A stretch of DNA of 64,000 nt from Uloborus plumipes (lineage: Eukaryota; Arthropoda; Arachnida; Araneae; Uloboridae): positions 1 through 64,000 of the forward strand of contig JAXGGA010005242.1 of the NCBI GenBank assembly GCA_038373865.1, written 5' to 3'. Below are positions 1-12,415 of this stretch, in pieces (position 1 is the first letter of the stretch; each line of letters starts with the position of its first letter). Position numbers and translations under genes: made by a program. Under the pieces are notes generated by a model, which ran no database searches, had not been told where the DNA came from, and saw nothing but the letters and a program-made list of their open reading frames with translations.

Positions 1-682
1 CATTTTGATAAATTTAAACAACTGAATCATGTCCCCCCTAGTTCTCCTTTGCTCAAGACCATACATGTTAAGCATTCTAAGTCTGGAATCATAGTTTAAA
101 TTAGAAAATCCATTTGCTAACCTTGTGAATGGTAGGGATATCAAGGTAGTGGTCAAATACACAAGCACTAAGTCACCACCTTAACATGGGGCTTAGGTTA
201 CAACTTCTTACACAAGCTTTTGCCTTATCTGTACAAGGTGAGTGACATCAGGCTCTTGCAAAATATAAACTTTATCTTCTCACACTGAATTCTGTTGTAC
301 AAGTTCACTGTGTAATTTTATTGCACGTTTAGGTTTCCTGGAGTTTTATGCAAATAGATACAAAATCTTATTCCCTATAATAAGTGCATACACAAATAAA
401 TCACACCAAAAAGGTTTTTAAAATATCTTCTACACATAATTTCGCTAAATAAAAGAATTTTTTCATAATTATTTATAATTCCACTTGGAAGGATGCCACA
501 ATTAATTCTCAATGTTAAAGTGTAAGTCTCAATGTTTTGTTATCGTTAAATTTGTATCTATAGAAAAACAGAAATTACTAGTTCACTGACAGGACAATTA
601 CCAGCAGAGCATTAAAAGCAAGTTTCAAATCAAGAGCAAATTGTAAGAAGCTTATAAATTAAAAATGCAAAATGCTACTTAC
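1..682. other. POMT intron at the left edge
   Basis: AT-rich, with no exon, repeat boundary or RNA gene that I can support. The next POMT exon must lie further left. Confidence 0.5.
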
Positions 683-733
683 CACCACCAATTCTGTCAA
701 ATGGACTGTTTCCATCGAAACCTGTCAAGTAGC
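683..733 (-). CDS. POMT1: POMT short exon (GFDGN..FDRIG)
   Basis: This 51-nt exon has a CTCTAG acceptor and a GTAAGT donor. It encodes [17 protein letters not shown], which follows the HPPLGK loop in all PMT family members. It leaves in phase 1, and no following exon was recognised in 1-682, so the gene continues off the left edge. Confidence 0.85.
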
Positions 734-3700
734 CTAGAGGGATTTAAATGATATTATCTTTGTGTGTTATGAGACAACTAGACAATATCGATAAATTTCA
801 TGATTTTGTAACAGAATGAACAGTATTGAACTTTATCTGACAAAAAATTTTATAAATCACTAGCAGTACCTATCAATTAAAAAAGAAAAATAGTAGCAAC
901 ATTAAAGGATATCATTTTTTCTTTGTAAAATAATAATAATAATATATACAATAGTTATTATTTCAGTGTACCTTGTAGAAGCATTTATTAAAGAAATGCT
1001 AAAAATTTAAAATTGCCTAAAATGTCTTCACACTTAATTATACAATACATTATTTATATAATCAAAGGTTTGCATGAACCTTTACCTTTTGAAGAAACAG
1101 TTCTTTTTATGATGAAGGTTTTGTTAAACTTCAAGTGGGCATAGTGGGCACATTCAAAAAATGCCAAACAGAGAGTGGGGCTAATCAAATGTTAACTTAA
1201 AAGAGACAGGAAGAAGCACCCTGCTCAAATGGCTGATGGAAACCCAAACTCAAGTGTACATGCTTTTGTGTTATCATTCAGTAAAATTAAGAGGTTCATT
1301 AGGTAAATTTAGAATCCGCCCCCCCCCCCCCAATAAAAAGGGTAAGTTTGCGGCACCACTGTCTGCAACGAAAGCAAATGGGGAAAAAATGTGAAAGCAA
1401 CTGTAAAACATATTACCTGCTAGAGCAACCAACTGCTTCCCAAGAGGTGGATGGGAGTCGAAAAAGAAGGTTCTTTTCATATACATACTAGCAAATTTAC
1501 CATAATGCAGTTCGTCAAACCTTCAACATAAGAGAAATAAATCTTAAGTTATTTTCAAAAGATGAGTAAACATATATATTTATATAATCCTTTTCTGAAT
1601 GCATCCAATTATTTATATTATCCAACATTAAAAGACTAGAGCTAAAAATATTGATACTGTAAAAAATTTCAAAATAACTAAATGTCAAGTATTACATTAC
1701 CAAAAACTTTTCATAAAATGATCTATAAATCAATTCAATACAAATACAAAATTCAAATTAAAAATAATATGGATGATATAGTAACACACTATAAATGCAT
1801 AAAAATGGGGAAATAAATAAATTAGCTTTTGGCTTTTGCCAGCTGCCTTTTCATTCATACGCCTTTTCATTTATTTACTAATTTATTTTTTGCATTGAAA
1901 ATAGGATTTCTCATAACTTTGAAAAACCTACCTGCAGTTTCCTGCCAATTTGTGTTTTTTAGCATTATATTATTATAATTTAACTAAAAATCATTGTGAG
2001 AAAAAAATTAAAAGAGTTAAATACAGGGAAAACAAATATAAATCAAACTAAAAAAAAAACACACACATTATATCAGATTAAAAAAAATAAAGTTTACTCT
2101 TTATGTATAGAGATGGTATCTTCAAACCTGACAGCTACCTATTTTTGTTTGTCCACTTTCTTACAAAAAAATATATAAATCCATGTGTTCACTGTGTACA
2201 TGGATATTCATAGCATAAAAAATTACAAACTTAACCTTTTCATTTGATGAATATATTTTGGATATCTTTTTTGATGTTACAATTTAAATGTACATTGTAC
2301 ATATTTAATTTTTTTCCAAATGAGAATTTATGATTGAAGCAAAATTAATTTTAAGTTTTCTTTTTTTCTAATTTGTACAAATATAATGGCCATACTATAA
2401 ATTTTCCAGGACTTACTACTACACCTATCTTTTTAGAATAGTACTTTAAGATTTCCTCATTATCTTCTTTTTAAAAAAGTCTTGAACATAGTGGATACTA
2501 ATTTATTAAACAAAGTGACAAATTTAAGTGTTCAATGAATAAAACGTGAGTTTTTAGATTAAGTAAGGAGAAAGAATTTGAATACATAAAAACGACCAAG
2601 TGAAGAAAAACTACAGACAAAATCAATGTGAGGAAGAAAGGTTATGCTGGCTATGAAAAATGCATAACTGATGAAATTTAAAAATTTCAAGAAGATTTCT
2701 GGGGTTAAGTTAAAAAATGATTTCAATCAATGATTAAAAAAAAATCATTCGATTTAAATCACTGATTTAAACCATTTGATCAGGGTTGGGGTTTTGGACG
2801 TCCAAAACTGGTTTTGGACAGGACAGGTGGGTTTTACTGTCCAAAAGTGTCTTAAACTGTCCAAAAGTGTCTTAAACTATCTAAAGCATGGCAAAATGGT
2901 TTTAAGCTGACTAATATCTATTAGCTGTAATATTGATAATGCATACATTTTAGTTTCTTAGTGTTAATTAGTTGTAATTAATTAAAATTTGACAATATTT
3001 AATTACATTAGTAATTTTAATATACGTTAAAAAAATGAACAATTTACTCATAACTCCACTGCATAAAAATTTCATAAAATAGGAATTGGTAGTACTGTCA
3101 AAAAAAAAAAAAAACTCTTGAAGCAGATCATTTCAGCCCCATTTGTAACTCAAAATGTGTAAAACTGAAGTCTTTTGTGGTTTCTTTACAATAATGTTTT
3201 CAGTGATGTTAAAATAATTTTTTTAACCTTAGATTTAAGAATAATCAACTTATGATAAAATGTTTTTCACTACTCAAGAAAATTTTTCTATTTTTGATCT
3301 TTGTTTTTAGTACTGTGTATTTTGTTTCTAACAATTTTTATATGAAGGGCTCGGGCGTAAATAGTGGTATCTGACAAACTTGAAAAGACATATTGTTTCA
3401 AATTAAAGAAACAAAAATCACTTGTAAAAATGTAATTAAATATACCCGAGACACAACACTTAATCAATGTACTAACTTCATTATTTAATTAGAAAAAACT
3501 TGCTACAGTAATGTCTCGAAGCAATAAATCCATATTTAAAAGAAAAAGTTTTGATTTTTTGAAATGCTAGTTACCATTTTTTACATCGGAGCCCTTCATA
3601 TGTGTATATACTTCCTCAAGAAAAAAAAATATCCTAGCTTGCAAATATTTAGAAAAACTTATCAACATTTTCCAAGGATCAGTAATGATTTAGTGTCTGA

Positions 3701-5111
3701 TTATGAAATGTCACTTTTGTTATTTACTTGTAAGTACAATAACCTAAGGAATTTTTAAAACAATTTTGGAAATTCCATCAAGTTGATGAAGTTCAGTTTA
3801 GTATAATGCAAGCAAAAATATCCATTCAAAAAAAAAAAAAAAAAAACGAAGGGGGAGCCCAGGGGCAGAAATGGAAAAAGAAGGATATATCACAGGCTTC
3901 TTTTGTGAAACATGAACAAAAATAAAGAAATGGTGCCATCATCAAAAGATGTCTAGACAAGGTGGAGCTAATAAAACCACTGAAACCAATATTTTGTTTG
4001 TATTTTATCAGAATTTTATTTATTTATTCTTTTCTTTTCTTGGGGAGGAAATATCTCTCTCTCTCTCCTAAGTAACTTCTAAGTAACTAGATTAGTATCA
4101 GCTGAAAATCTTATTATGTTTTTATGTACATATTAAAATGTTTACATTAAATAAATTAAGTCTTAACTTCAAGTATAATTTTGTGCTTTTGATATTTGTT
4201 CAAAATGTAAATTTGTACTAAAAATGTAGTTTTGGACAGTTTTGGACACATGGGTTTTGGACAGGACGGTTTAAACCATGGTTTAAACCGTGGTTTTTAC
4301 CATTCTGTCCAAAACCTTGCCAACCCTGCATTTGATTAAAGTTGTTGACACACTGCATAAAAGTAACTACATGAAGTTAATTTTAATATTTTTCTCTTGT
4401 TCAACAGTTATTATCAAGCATACATAAAATTAACACTTACACAATGCTCCTTGGCTCATTTAATTGCCACATTCGAGTACACACAGCTAATATGAACATT
4501 GTTACAGCAGCCACATCTATTTCAATGTAAAAAGTTTTGGGCTTAGAATCTCTGTTGAAAAACAGATTTTCAACTTCAAGATCAGTTTTGCATGAATGCT
4601 TGGAGTTTGGTACAACATTTTCCTGTGAATAAAATAAACATATAAGCCACAAAATACCAAAACTATATGCTCACTCAAAACATTTTGATTTTCAAAATCA
4701 TTTTCACAGTAATTAATTAGCTTAAAGATTCCAATTTGCACTGCTTATCATAAAATTAAAGTTAACTACTTCTTTGAATTGAAAAAGGAAACGTAATTAT
4801 AATGAATTTTTCTTGAGCGCACAACCAAGGCTTTTAAGTAACTTTTTTTTTCTCTAATAGGGCTACAGTAGAGGCACTACCTATAGCAGGCATAGTGTTG
4901 ATCCCATAATAGAGCACCTATTCTTACATGTAGCACCACTATTGACGGCCGTTGTCAAAAGAATTTTGGCACCCAGTTTCCCCACCAGATGGAAGAACGT
5001 GGGGGAATTTAGTTTTGCCAAGAGCACTCCGACCAAACGAGTACTCGAGGTATTATTCACATCCCACATAATCATACAATATAGAAGACTAGGTGACCCG
5101 TGCAGAATTCC

Positions 5112-5147
<36 letters not shown>

Positions 5148-8100
5148 TAACTTAAAATTGAGTTATTCAGGTTCAAAGATTTCAGTCCTCGATTGGATGT
5201 GTTAGATTTGGTGTCTTAGTCGAGCATCGAGCTCTTGTTGCCTATGATTACGCTGAACCTGTATTTGCTCTTGACGACGAATCTCTCTTCTTCGCTCTGC
5301 GACTTGTTCCAGTGTTGCAGAATGCCCTCTGACTGGTGGCCTTCCTGTTAGTCTGCCTGTTGGTACCCTGTTCCTTGGCATTGTAAAATCTTGTACGTTT
5401 GCACAACATCGCCATCAACTGCCGTCGTTCTGACAACTTTTCAAAGAGATCAAAGACACATTCACGTTTACAACTACTACAAAAGTGATACCCTATATTA
5501 AAATCAAATACCCAAGGCTACTACTAAACTAAATACTAACGTTATCGCAAAACTACTATAGTATTTTGAAACAATAAAAGTTACAATTAAGGTTTACTGA
5601 GCTAAGCCTTGGCTTGAAATGTCACATTTAAAATTGATTTGAATAACAATGGTAACGATTTTAACAGTTGAGCAAAAAATTTAACTTTTTCAAACTTCAA
5701 TCGTTTATAAGTCGCTTAAACGTGGATTTTCGAGATTTTCGTTATGTGGCGTTAGCGGAGAAACGTTCTAAAGAACGAATTTTTTTAAATCTTTCGAATG
5801 AAATCAAAATGGAGACGATACGACAATTATTTCGCTAGATAGAGTCAATTTTGTGCCCAAAAATTGAAGTTCGAATAAAAAACAAACCGACACTTTTTAG
5901 AGGGTGGGTCGAATTTTCGTCAATAGCCCGCGGGATAAGCTTCAAAATCATAAATTTTCATGCAATTCGATAAAGAAATGAGTGAGTTTCGACCAGGTAT
6001 AGGATTCGGCTCAGAGAAATAATATATGGAAATGTTCATTTTCTGCATTTTGAAAATTCACCGACTAGAGTAAGGTTCAAATCTTAATATCCTTAAATAC
6101 TATGTTCCTTAAACTTAACCATACCTAAATATTGATAATATATTCTCATACTATTGCACATTTATTATGTGGCTTAATAATTGCTGATTCTAATCAGGGT
6201 TGGCAAAAACCCGGGTTTTTCTACAAAAGCCCAACCCACCCAGGTTTTTGTGGGATGTTCTGGGTTTTTGTATGTTTAAATTTTATTTCTTATGCTGGTA
6301 TTAATATATAATGTATGCATTCATTCATCTAAAAACATATTTATTAAGTTAAAGTTCTGAATTGCATTTAATCGATGTCGATGGATTAATAATTAATATT
6401 ATTAACAATATCAATTAATAATATCATCAACCAAATTGTAATATTTAATGTGCATATTTAAGAAGCTTTGGACAATGGTTTTAGCTATAAACTTTAATCA
6501 CTTGTCTTTTAAAAAATAAAAGAACTGTGCATCAACTTTCCTACAAATACAGGAATATTTAGGGTGTGAAAGTTTCAAAAACTTAAATGTAAATCATTAA
6601 AAATGAAAACCATTTGCACTAGTTTATTAATAGAAATAATCATATTTTCTCATTAAGTAGCCTGCTTCAATATCTAGTCATGTCATTTGCATGTTTTTTA
6701 TAAGGCATATCTCAATCAGGGCCGCCGCTACCAGCGATGGGGCCTGGTACCAATTTTATTGCCGGGGCCCCCATGCATCCATCCCCCAATTGCATATTTT
6801 CATGCCATCGTTTCAGCACATTTGCAATTGTAAAAAAAAGGAGATTTTTTTTTCTGATTTTTTTTTTTTTTTAGTTACAAAAGTGTGCATCTGGTTTTAT
6901 TTTCACGTTATTTGTATCGCTAGGTGATTTTAAAAAGTGGTACATTTTCCTTTGCGCAAGCGTGTTTCATTCATTAGTGTTTGTACTAGCAATTGTTTCA
7001 TATTGAGAATCGGCAATGGAAAGCGAGATTTTTTTTTTTTTTTGATGAAATTATTGACACTATTACTGGAAAAACATGTTCACAACATTACGGGCCCCCC
7101 AAAGCTTCGGGCCCGGTACTAGAGGTCCAGTATTCCCCCCCAAACGGCGGCCCTGATCTCAATAATAGGAGTGTGTCTGAGATAAGAGAAGTGTCTTCCC
7201 CCCTCCTATTTTCAAAACCAAAACTGATTAATTTCAGCTGGAGAGGGTGAGGGGACTCTTAATCAATTTTTTTTTGAAATAATCTTAAGAAAAAACTAGG
7301 TTAACATTAGAACTTTGCAAGAATTATATTTATTAATAAATGCTTGTCATAATATTTTAGTAGTAATAAATTGCGTCGGGACGCATTTTCTTTGTTTTTT
7401 TAAATCAAAGCAATTTTTTTCATCTACAAGAACTTTATCAATGGTTCATTTTCAATTTATTTTTAAATTTGAAATTTGCGATCAAAAAATTAATAAATAA
7501 TAATTATAATAAGTATTTTGCAACAAAATTTAGTATCATAGCTAGAAAAATTTTCTGGACGATGACTTGAAAATTGAAGAAATAATAATTATTTTATAAA
7601 AAAAATAATTACTCTAAGAAAAATTATATCGAATAAACCTGATTTCTTACTTATTTTTTATGTATAATTTAGATGAGATATTATTATTGACTATATTTGT
7701 TGATAACTTCGAAATTAACAAAAACCCACTTTTGTTAAAAACCCGGGCTGGTTTTTGTTGGGGGACCCGCCCAGAAAAAACCAGGCGGGTTTTTCTGGGC
7801 TGGGTCCACATTTGCCAACCCTGATTCTAATACTATTCAATTTTTTTCTCCCATTTTTAAGTCAACAAATTTTAAAATATATGGTAGCATTAATGTTTCC
7901 GGTTTGTGCTGCTCTCTTTATCTAGAACTTAATCATAGGTTACTTAATCATAGGTGAGAACAAACTGTAAAAAAACATTACTTAATATATTGCGGGATTA
8001 CTAGGAGCACTTTTTTAAAAATGGTTATCACAATTTGGTTATGAATAAAGGCCAATGTTTCCTTCTTAAATAATAATGTTTTAGAAAAAAAAACCCAGTA

Positions 8101-9012
8101 TCCGATCAAAATCTCAGCTGAGCTGGGCTCTTTCAATAAAAACCAGGTGTTTTCAAACCCTGGTTCACCATGGCCCTCATATGAAGGAGCAATAAGCAAG
8201 TTAAACACATACATACTTCTATCGTAAAACAGCAGTCGAAAACTTTGTACTACGAAATGAGTAAAAATAGACAATGTTTAAAAAGAACAAATAAATACAA
8301 ATAAAAGAGTTTAAAAACCCAGCAAACATATAGTTCTATGCTGGGCAAAATCTAAAGGGTTCCTTGTAACAAATATGAGGGCCATGATGTTCACTCCTAG
8401 AAATATTATATCGTGTGTACTTAAGTTATAACATGATTTCATTCGGGAGGAGTAAGAAGATTTGGCATGTGTGCATTAATTTCTTAGGAGGGTTATAGCA
8501 GTCTTAATAGGCCCGTTATTTAGAGGAGTCAATAGATCCCCCGTTCCTCCGACTGTGGAAAACCGATCTTTTGCATGAAAACAGGCATGGTTTTGCGGCT
8601 TTATGATAGTTTATATCGACTAAACTCGGAATGACGGGTTTGAGTTACAAATGCATTCAATATGATTTTGGAAGTTGCATTAAAAATTTGTTTCAAGAGT
8701 TAATTCTGCACTATACATATTAGAAAGCAGGTTGACATTTTTGGGAAATATAGAATGTAAAATTGCAAAATAAATAAAGATAACTACCAGTTTTTTCCCC
8801 TTGGAAGCACTGGATTTTGAGGAATTTTCATCATTGTTTTTTAAATTGTTTGATTTGGAAGTATCTTCACAAAGTTTGTAGTGATTGTCCTCATTTTTAG
8901 ACACGTCGTGGTTGTCAGAAAAATTATTGGTACTGCAGTTCGCATGGAAATTTTGTCCCCTTTCTTTAAGCGAGCCTTCAGCTTTTTTTCGCTGTTTTAT
9001 TTTGTCTGCCAT
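683..9012 (-). CDS. POMT1: Protein O-mannosyltransferase, 5' part (POMT family, POMT1-like), partial
   Basis: Four coding exons on the minus strand (8788-9012, 4441-4622, 1417-1520, 683-733) join in compatible phases (0, 2, 1). They encode the N-terminal part of a GT39 enzyme, which in animals transfers mannose from dolichol-P-mannose to Ser/Thr of proteins such as dystroglycan, in the ER membrane. Visible family signatures are a first membrane segment ending in a Trp-Gln-Leu-Asn-Glu-Pro stretch, then [15 protein letters not shown], then [11 protein letters not shown], then GFDGN...FDRIG. The Asp-Glu after VF and the HPPLGK loop belong to the first lumenal loop, which carries the essential acidic residue. 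YMK and FDGN..RIG resemble POMT1 more than POMT2, while HPPLGK is POMT2/PMT-like, so the subtype is likely but not certain. The rest of the gene lies left of the window. Confidence 0.8.
1319..1331 (+). repeat. Poly-C tract in POMT intron
   Basis: Thirteen consecutive C on the plus strand, 86 bp beyond the HPPLGK exon donor. It is one of many long G/C runs in this AT-rich window. Confidence 0.9.
1417..1520 (-). CDS. POMT1: POMT exon with HPPLGK loop
   Basis: This 104-nt exon runs from a TTGAAG acceptor to a GCAG/GTAATA donor. It encodes [15 protein letters not shown] and [17 protein letters not shown], the most conserved part of the GT39 first loop. It enters in phase 2 and leaves in phase 1. 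A 13-C run (1319-1331) lies just downstream in the intron. Confidence 0.93.
2781..4328. mobile_element. Non-autonomous hAT element, 1.5 kb, TSD CATTTGAT
   Basis: It begins CAGGGTTGG and ends CCAACCCTG, and is flanked by a perfect 8-bp direct repeat CATTTGAT (2773-2780 and 4329-4336), the hAT signature. Subterminal regions carry many copies of the motif TTTTGGACA and its complement. There is no transposase frame. An inner inverted pair GAAGGGCTCGG / GAGCCCTTC (about 3345-3605) looks like an older nested element. The same inner segment occurs in the copy at 52026-52530. Confidence 0.88.
4441..4622 (-). CDS. POMT1: POMT exon with first membrane segment
   Basis: The acceptor TTTTATTCACAG and a perfect GTAAGT donor bound 182 nt. 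The exon encodes an acidic stretch, then a hydrophobic segment (about [18 protein letters not shown]) and the conserved Asn-Glu-Pro-Arg-Ser-Ile-Val lead into the first lumenal loop. It ends in phase 2. Confidence 0.85.
5089..6030 (-). mobile_element. Helitron copy 1, internally deleted
   Basis: Read on the minus strand it ends with the palindrome-containing GAATTC hairpin followed by CACGGGTCACCTAG. CTAG fits the Helitron 3' CTRR rule, with a hairpin just upstream, here enlarged by a long homopolymer. It shares about 700 bp of closely similar sequence with 52531-53527, and the shared sequence stops at 6030. The minus frame 5248-5436 encodes an Arg/Gln-rich start, typical of Helitron ORFs from memory, and then stops. 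The catalytic Rep and helicase parts are gone. Confidence 0.8.
6195..7823. mobile_element. Non-autonomous hAT element, TSD ATTCTAAT, hosting a nested copy
   Basis: Ends are CAGGGTTGGCAAA and TTTGCCAACCCTG, with perfect 8-bp flanks ATTCTAAT (6187-6194 and 7824-7831). Subterminal regions repeat a GGGTTTTT / AAAAACCC motif. It shares its termini with the element at 2781, so both belong to one family with different inner sequences. It has no coding capacity. A second element is inserted at 6717-7155. Confidence 0.88.
6717..7155. mobile_element. Nested hAT MITE, 439 bp, TSD ATCTCAAT
   Basis: Termini CAGGGCCGCCG and GCGGCCCTG are flanked by the perfect 8-bp repeat ATCTCAAT (6709-6716, 7156-7163). 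It interrupts the hAT element at 6195-7823 and is therefore younger. The termini match the element at 58261-58937. Confidence 0.88.
8788..9012 (-). CDS. POMT1: POMT candidate first coding exon
   Basis: ATG at 9012-9010 opens about 75 codons of a hydrophilic, Lys/Asn/Ser-rich N-terminus, ending at CTG followed by a GTAGTT donor. The end phase (0) fits the next exon. The reading frame continues upstream to another Met (9108), so the start is a choice: the downstream Met begins the charged cytosolic tail expected before the first membrane span. There is no sequence similarity to anchor this exon, so it is the weakest part of the model. Confidence 0.45.
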
Positions 9013-10264
9013 GACAACATTACATAATGTTACGAACAAATATAATTTAAACGAAAATGTACAAAATTTATTAAAGGGACCACGAACCACTACGATAGCA
9101 AATTTCAAACAAGTTTTTAGTTACGGTTTCAGTTTAAAATGATGCTGAGCAAATAAATAAGACTAGAAATAGATAAGAAATGCTTAATAACTATTTTGGA
9201 GCCTTTTATAACCATTACTCAGTTCTTTATTTCAAATCAAATGATAATTCTATTGCTGATGCGTTATGATACCCCTTGATGTTTGGCCTAGATTAGATAA
9301 CAACAATTAGGGAAAGATTATTTTTTGTTGCTGCTGTCATGATTACTTAACAAATACTGATTCATTTGTTTACTAATTTTGCAGTATATTTGAGAGGCAA
9401 TTGAGTTTCCAATTTATACTTTCAGAATAATTTCAAGTTGAGTTTGGCATTAATGGTTGTGATTCTTCAAAACAAAAAAATAACAAAAATTCAAGGCGAG
9501 TGAGTGAAGGGCTTGTGTACTTCTGAAAGCATCAATCATGATTAAATAGTAAACAAAGTGAGACTCTTTTTGTTTTTCATGTCTTCTGTCAATTTTAAAA
9601 TTCATTTATTTTCTTGTACTGCATGGCTGTTAATTTGAAGTTTGCATTGCAAACATGTCTTTCTTGTTATTTGATTAATGCTTTAATTAACGTGCTTGGT
9701 TGGAAATTATTCTAACATTTGTTGCTTAAGAAAGTGTTTTTGTTGCGTGATTCTCTGAACTGTTCTTTCTCTCATTGCCTTCGTGATGAGAATCAAAATT
9801 CTCATTTTCAAAAGAATTTTAAGCATGAGGTTTTAGCTTTTTGTTGCTTTATAAATATATTTTGGACGCATTAGAAAACGAATTTTCTCCCCTTGTTGGA
9901 TGCAGTGAGGTATTTTTATTACTTGCTTTTTCCGTAAATTATAAAATTAATCACTTTGCAGCGAAAAAACTATCGTTAGTATTTTTCTGAGCGTTGTTTC
10001 AGTATGCAGCCTGATTCCGCCCATTTTTATTTTAATGTTTAAGTAATTGGTATACTCAAAACGGGCAATATATTTTCTCTCAAAATATATACTTAAATGT
10101 TTTTATAATGCTTCCATTATAGGAAAAGTTTAAGCACCCAGAAGCTCATTTTTCATGTTAAAAAGAATTAAAATTGCTGTAATCAAGGAATTTTTTTTTT
10201 TTTTTTCAGTTTTTTGTGTTGAAAATAGTGACCAATAAATAAATAAATTAATATTTTCAAACCT

Positions 10265-10420
10265 GTCATTTGTATTTTTTTCTGGGGGGGGGGGGGGAAC
10301 ACTTGTAAAAACTCGATGCTAATCACACTAAACAGCAAAAACCACGCCTACTTGTATGTATAAACATTTTTTCGGAAAGAAATCATCAGACCAGGGGGGG
10401 GGGGGGGGAGTGGCATCATT
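10265..10420. repeat. Dispersed G-run repeat
   Basis: Two runs of 14 and 15 G flank a stretch containing a CAAAAACCACGCCTACTTGTA-like core. The same arrangement, with an AAAAACCATGCCCACTTACA-like core between G-rich arms, occurs at about 27845-27955. This is a dispersed repeat family of unknown class. Confidence 0.55.
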
Positions 10421-11614
10421 TTTAATAATGCTTACATTTGTCAGAGCTGGATTTGGACAGACATAAATTTTGTAAAGACCATTGTTCTGTCCTTCTTTTG
10501 GCAGCTATTGAAATAAATACCAAGGTTTGTTGATTTTAATCAGCTTGTTTAAAATCATGATTTAAAGCAAGTGTTGTTACTGTAAATCATTGATTAAATT
10601 CATTAAAAATTAAGATTTTTTATGTAGTTTTAGAATGTGTTGTTCTAAGTGTAAAATATGTTTTATATACAACCTCAGCTTCAGTTAGCAAAATATCTTT
10701 CTGTATCAGTTTCATGCCTATCATTTTGAACGCATAAAGAAAGAAATGCCCCTCCTACTGGCCTTGAGAAATTAATGTACTTTGCAACCCTGATTTTAGG
10801 TTCTGTTTCGTACAAATCCTGCTTCCAACTGCGTTTTTGCTGTTCCCTATAAAAAGGCTAGACTGATAGTGTTAAAAGTTTGACTAGGACCAGCCCAGTT
10901 GTGCCCAGAGTCTGTTGCTGGTTGTCACATTTGTATTTATATAAAAGATTCTCAACTTTACATTTTTCATTTTTACAAAATCCGCTTCTTATGTTTTTCT
11001 ACAAATGGATCAAAATCGTTTTTCATCTGCAAGAATCGCATAAACATTTTTTTTCTTTTCTTTTTTCTACCTAAATTAGTTGAATAGCAGTTTAAAGAAG
11101 CTCTGACACTCTTTTTGTTGCCTATCAGTCCTATGTGAGCAAGGCTACCGCCGATCGTCCAATCTGCCTTCAAAACAATTGAGGACCAGAGTTGCAGATA
11201 CCTGTTAAAATTCTTCGAGAAATAAATGTGGCATTTATCATCTATCATCAACCCATCACAAAACCTCAATATCAAATTTAATACCCACCTCCGATGATAG
11301 TGATAAAAAGATGAAGACAAGGAAAAAATATTAGACGTTGTTTATCAAGTGATTCAAAGCATAGAAACTCTAGAGCTTTTATTTGCAAATAGAGACCAAG
11401 AAACAAAAGTGTAAAATTTGTTAGTATTGATGGAATGTGCTGTAAATGAAACTGTATCTGAAAACAAAATGCAAGTATACAGATTATATACATTATATCT
11501 ACTACTTCATTGGCTAAGTCATCATTTTTAAACAATATATTTAGAATATATAACACCTCCGCCGATTCAATGTGTTCTCTCTTGGTGAGAGAGCGGGTGG
11601 AAGGGCGTGGTTTT

Positions 11615-12169
11615 CAGGGGCCTGTCCAAGATTTTTCACAGGGTCCGTTTTTTGTGAAAAACTAAATATTGTGAAAATCAAACAATTTTGTGATAGCTCA
11701 AATGATTTTACAAAAGAAAGGAATTTATACTCGCAGTAATGTATTCGGGGGGGGGGGGGGCGCAAATTGTCCCATTATAATTTTCAGGTGGGTTTTTTGT
11801 AGCCTTCCCGATGTATCAATTTCTTTTTCTATACCAGATTATGGTAAATTCGCTTTCTGACACAAGCCCCTCTTAATAAACACTGGATTTTAAAAATCGT
11901 TTTAAAATTTTGCATTTAATAAAAAATAAAAATTAATTTCATTTATTTTACTTTTAAAAAAGCGTACTAAGCATCAAAAATGAGGAAAATACAATTCCTG
12001 TAGTGGATACAAAGAGAGAATAATTTGTGAGAGGTCCGTTTTGTTTGATCGGATTTTTATGAAACGTCCGTTTTGCTTGATCAGATTTTTGTGAAGGGTC
12101 CTTTCTGCTTGATTGGATTTTAGTGAAGGGTCCGTTAACAGACCCGAATTTCCTCTTTCCAGACCCCTG
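11615..12169. mobile_element. CAGGGG...CCCCTG element with inner tandem repeats
   Basis: Ends are CAGGGGCCTGTCC and CCAGACCCCTG, hAT-like inverted termini. The flanking 8 bp do not match well, so target duplication is not established. Inside, about three copies of a unit of roughly 33 bp, beginning GGTCCGTTTTG and containing TTGATC, lie at 12031-12132. A 14-G run ends at 11760. Confidence 0.5.
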
Positions 12170-12336
12170 GTTTTTGTGATTTGTATAGAGTTCCTGCCCT
12201 TTGAAGTTTGTCACCCTGAAGCAAATTTGAAATGACTGTTCTGGTGTGTGTGCAATATAGTGCAACACTTCAGAACTAAATATTTGTTCAGAATCTTACA
12301 GTATTACTCTTATTCTCAATTTATTTTATCTCATCT

Positions 12337-12415
12337 TTTTATTAGATATTCTAATTCTATCTATAATTCTAATTCTAATTTTCTTTCTATTCTAATTCTA
12401 ATCTATAATTCTTAA
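12337..12415. repeat. ATTCTA-type simple repeat
   Basis: Repeated ATTCTAATTCTA units interspersed with CTATAATTC, about 80 bp. Confidence 0.75.

Noticed and set aside
5101..5143. Long poly-A run taken as a retrotransposon tail
   Set aside because: It lies within the Helitron 3' region between the hairpin and the coding remnant; copy 2 has a short A run at the same place, so it is an expanded homopolymer.
8680..9108. Start of the POMT frame at the upstream Met (9108)
   Set aside because: It would add a hydrophobic stretch before the charged tail that POMT proteins do not need; the Met at 9012 is preferred, though neither is proven.
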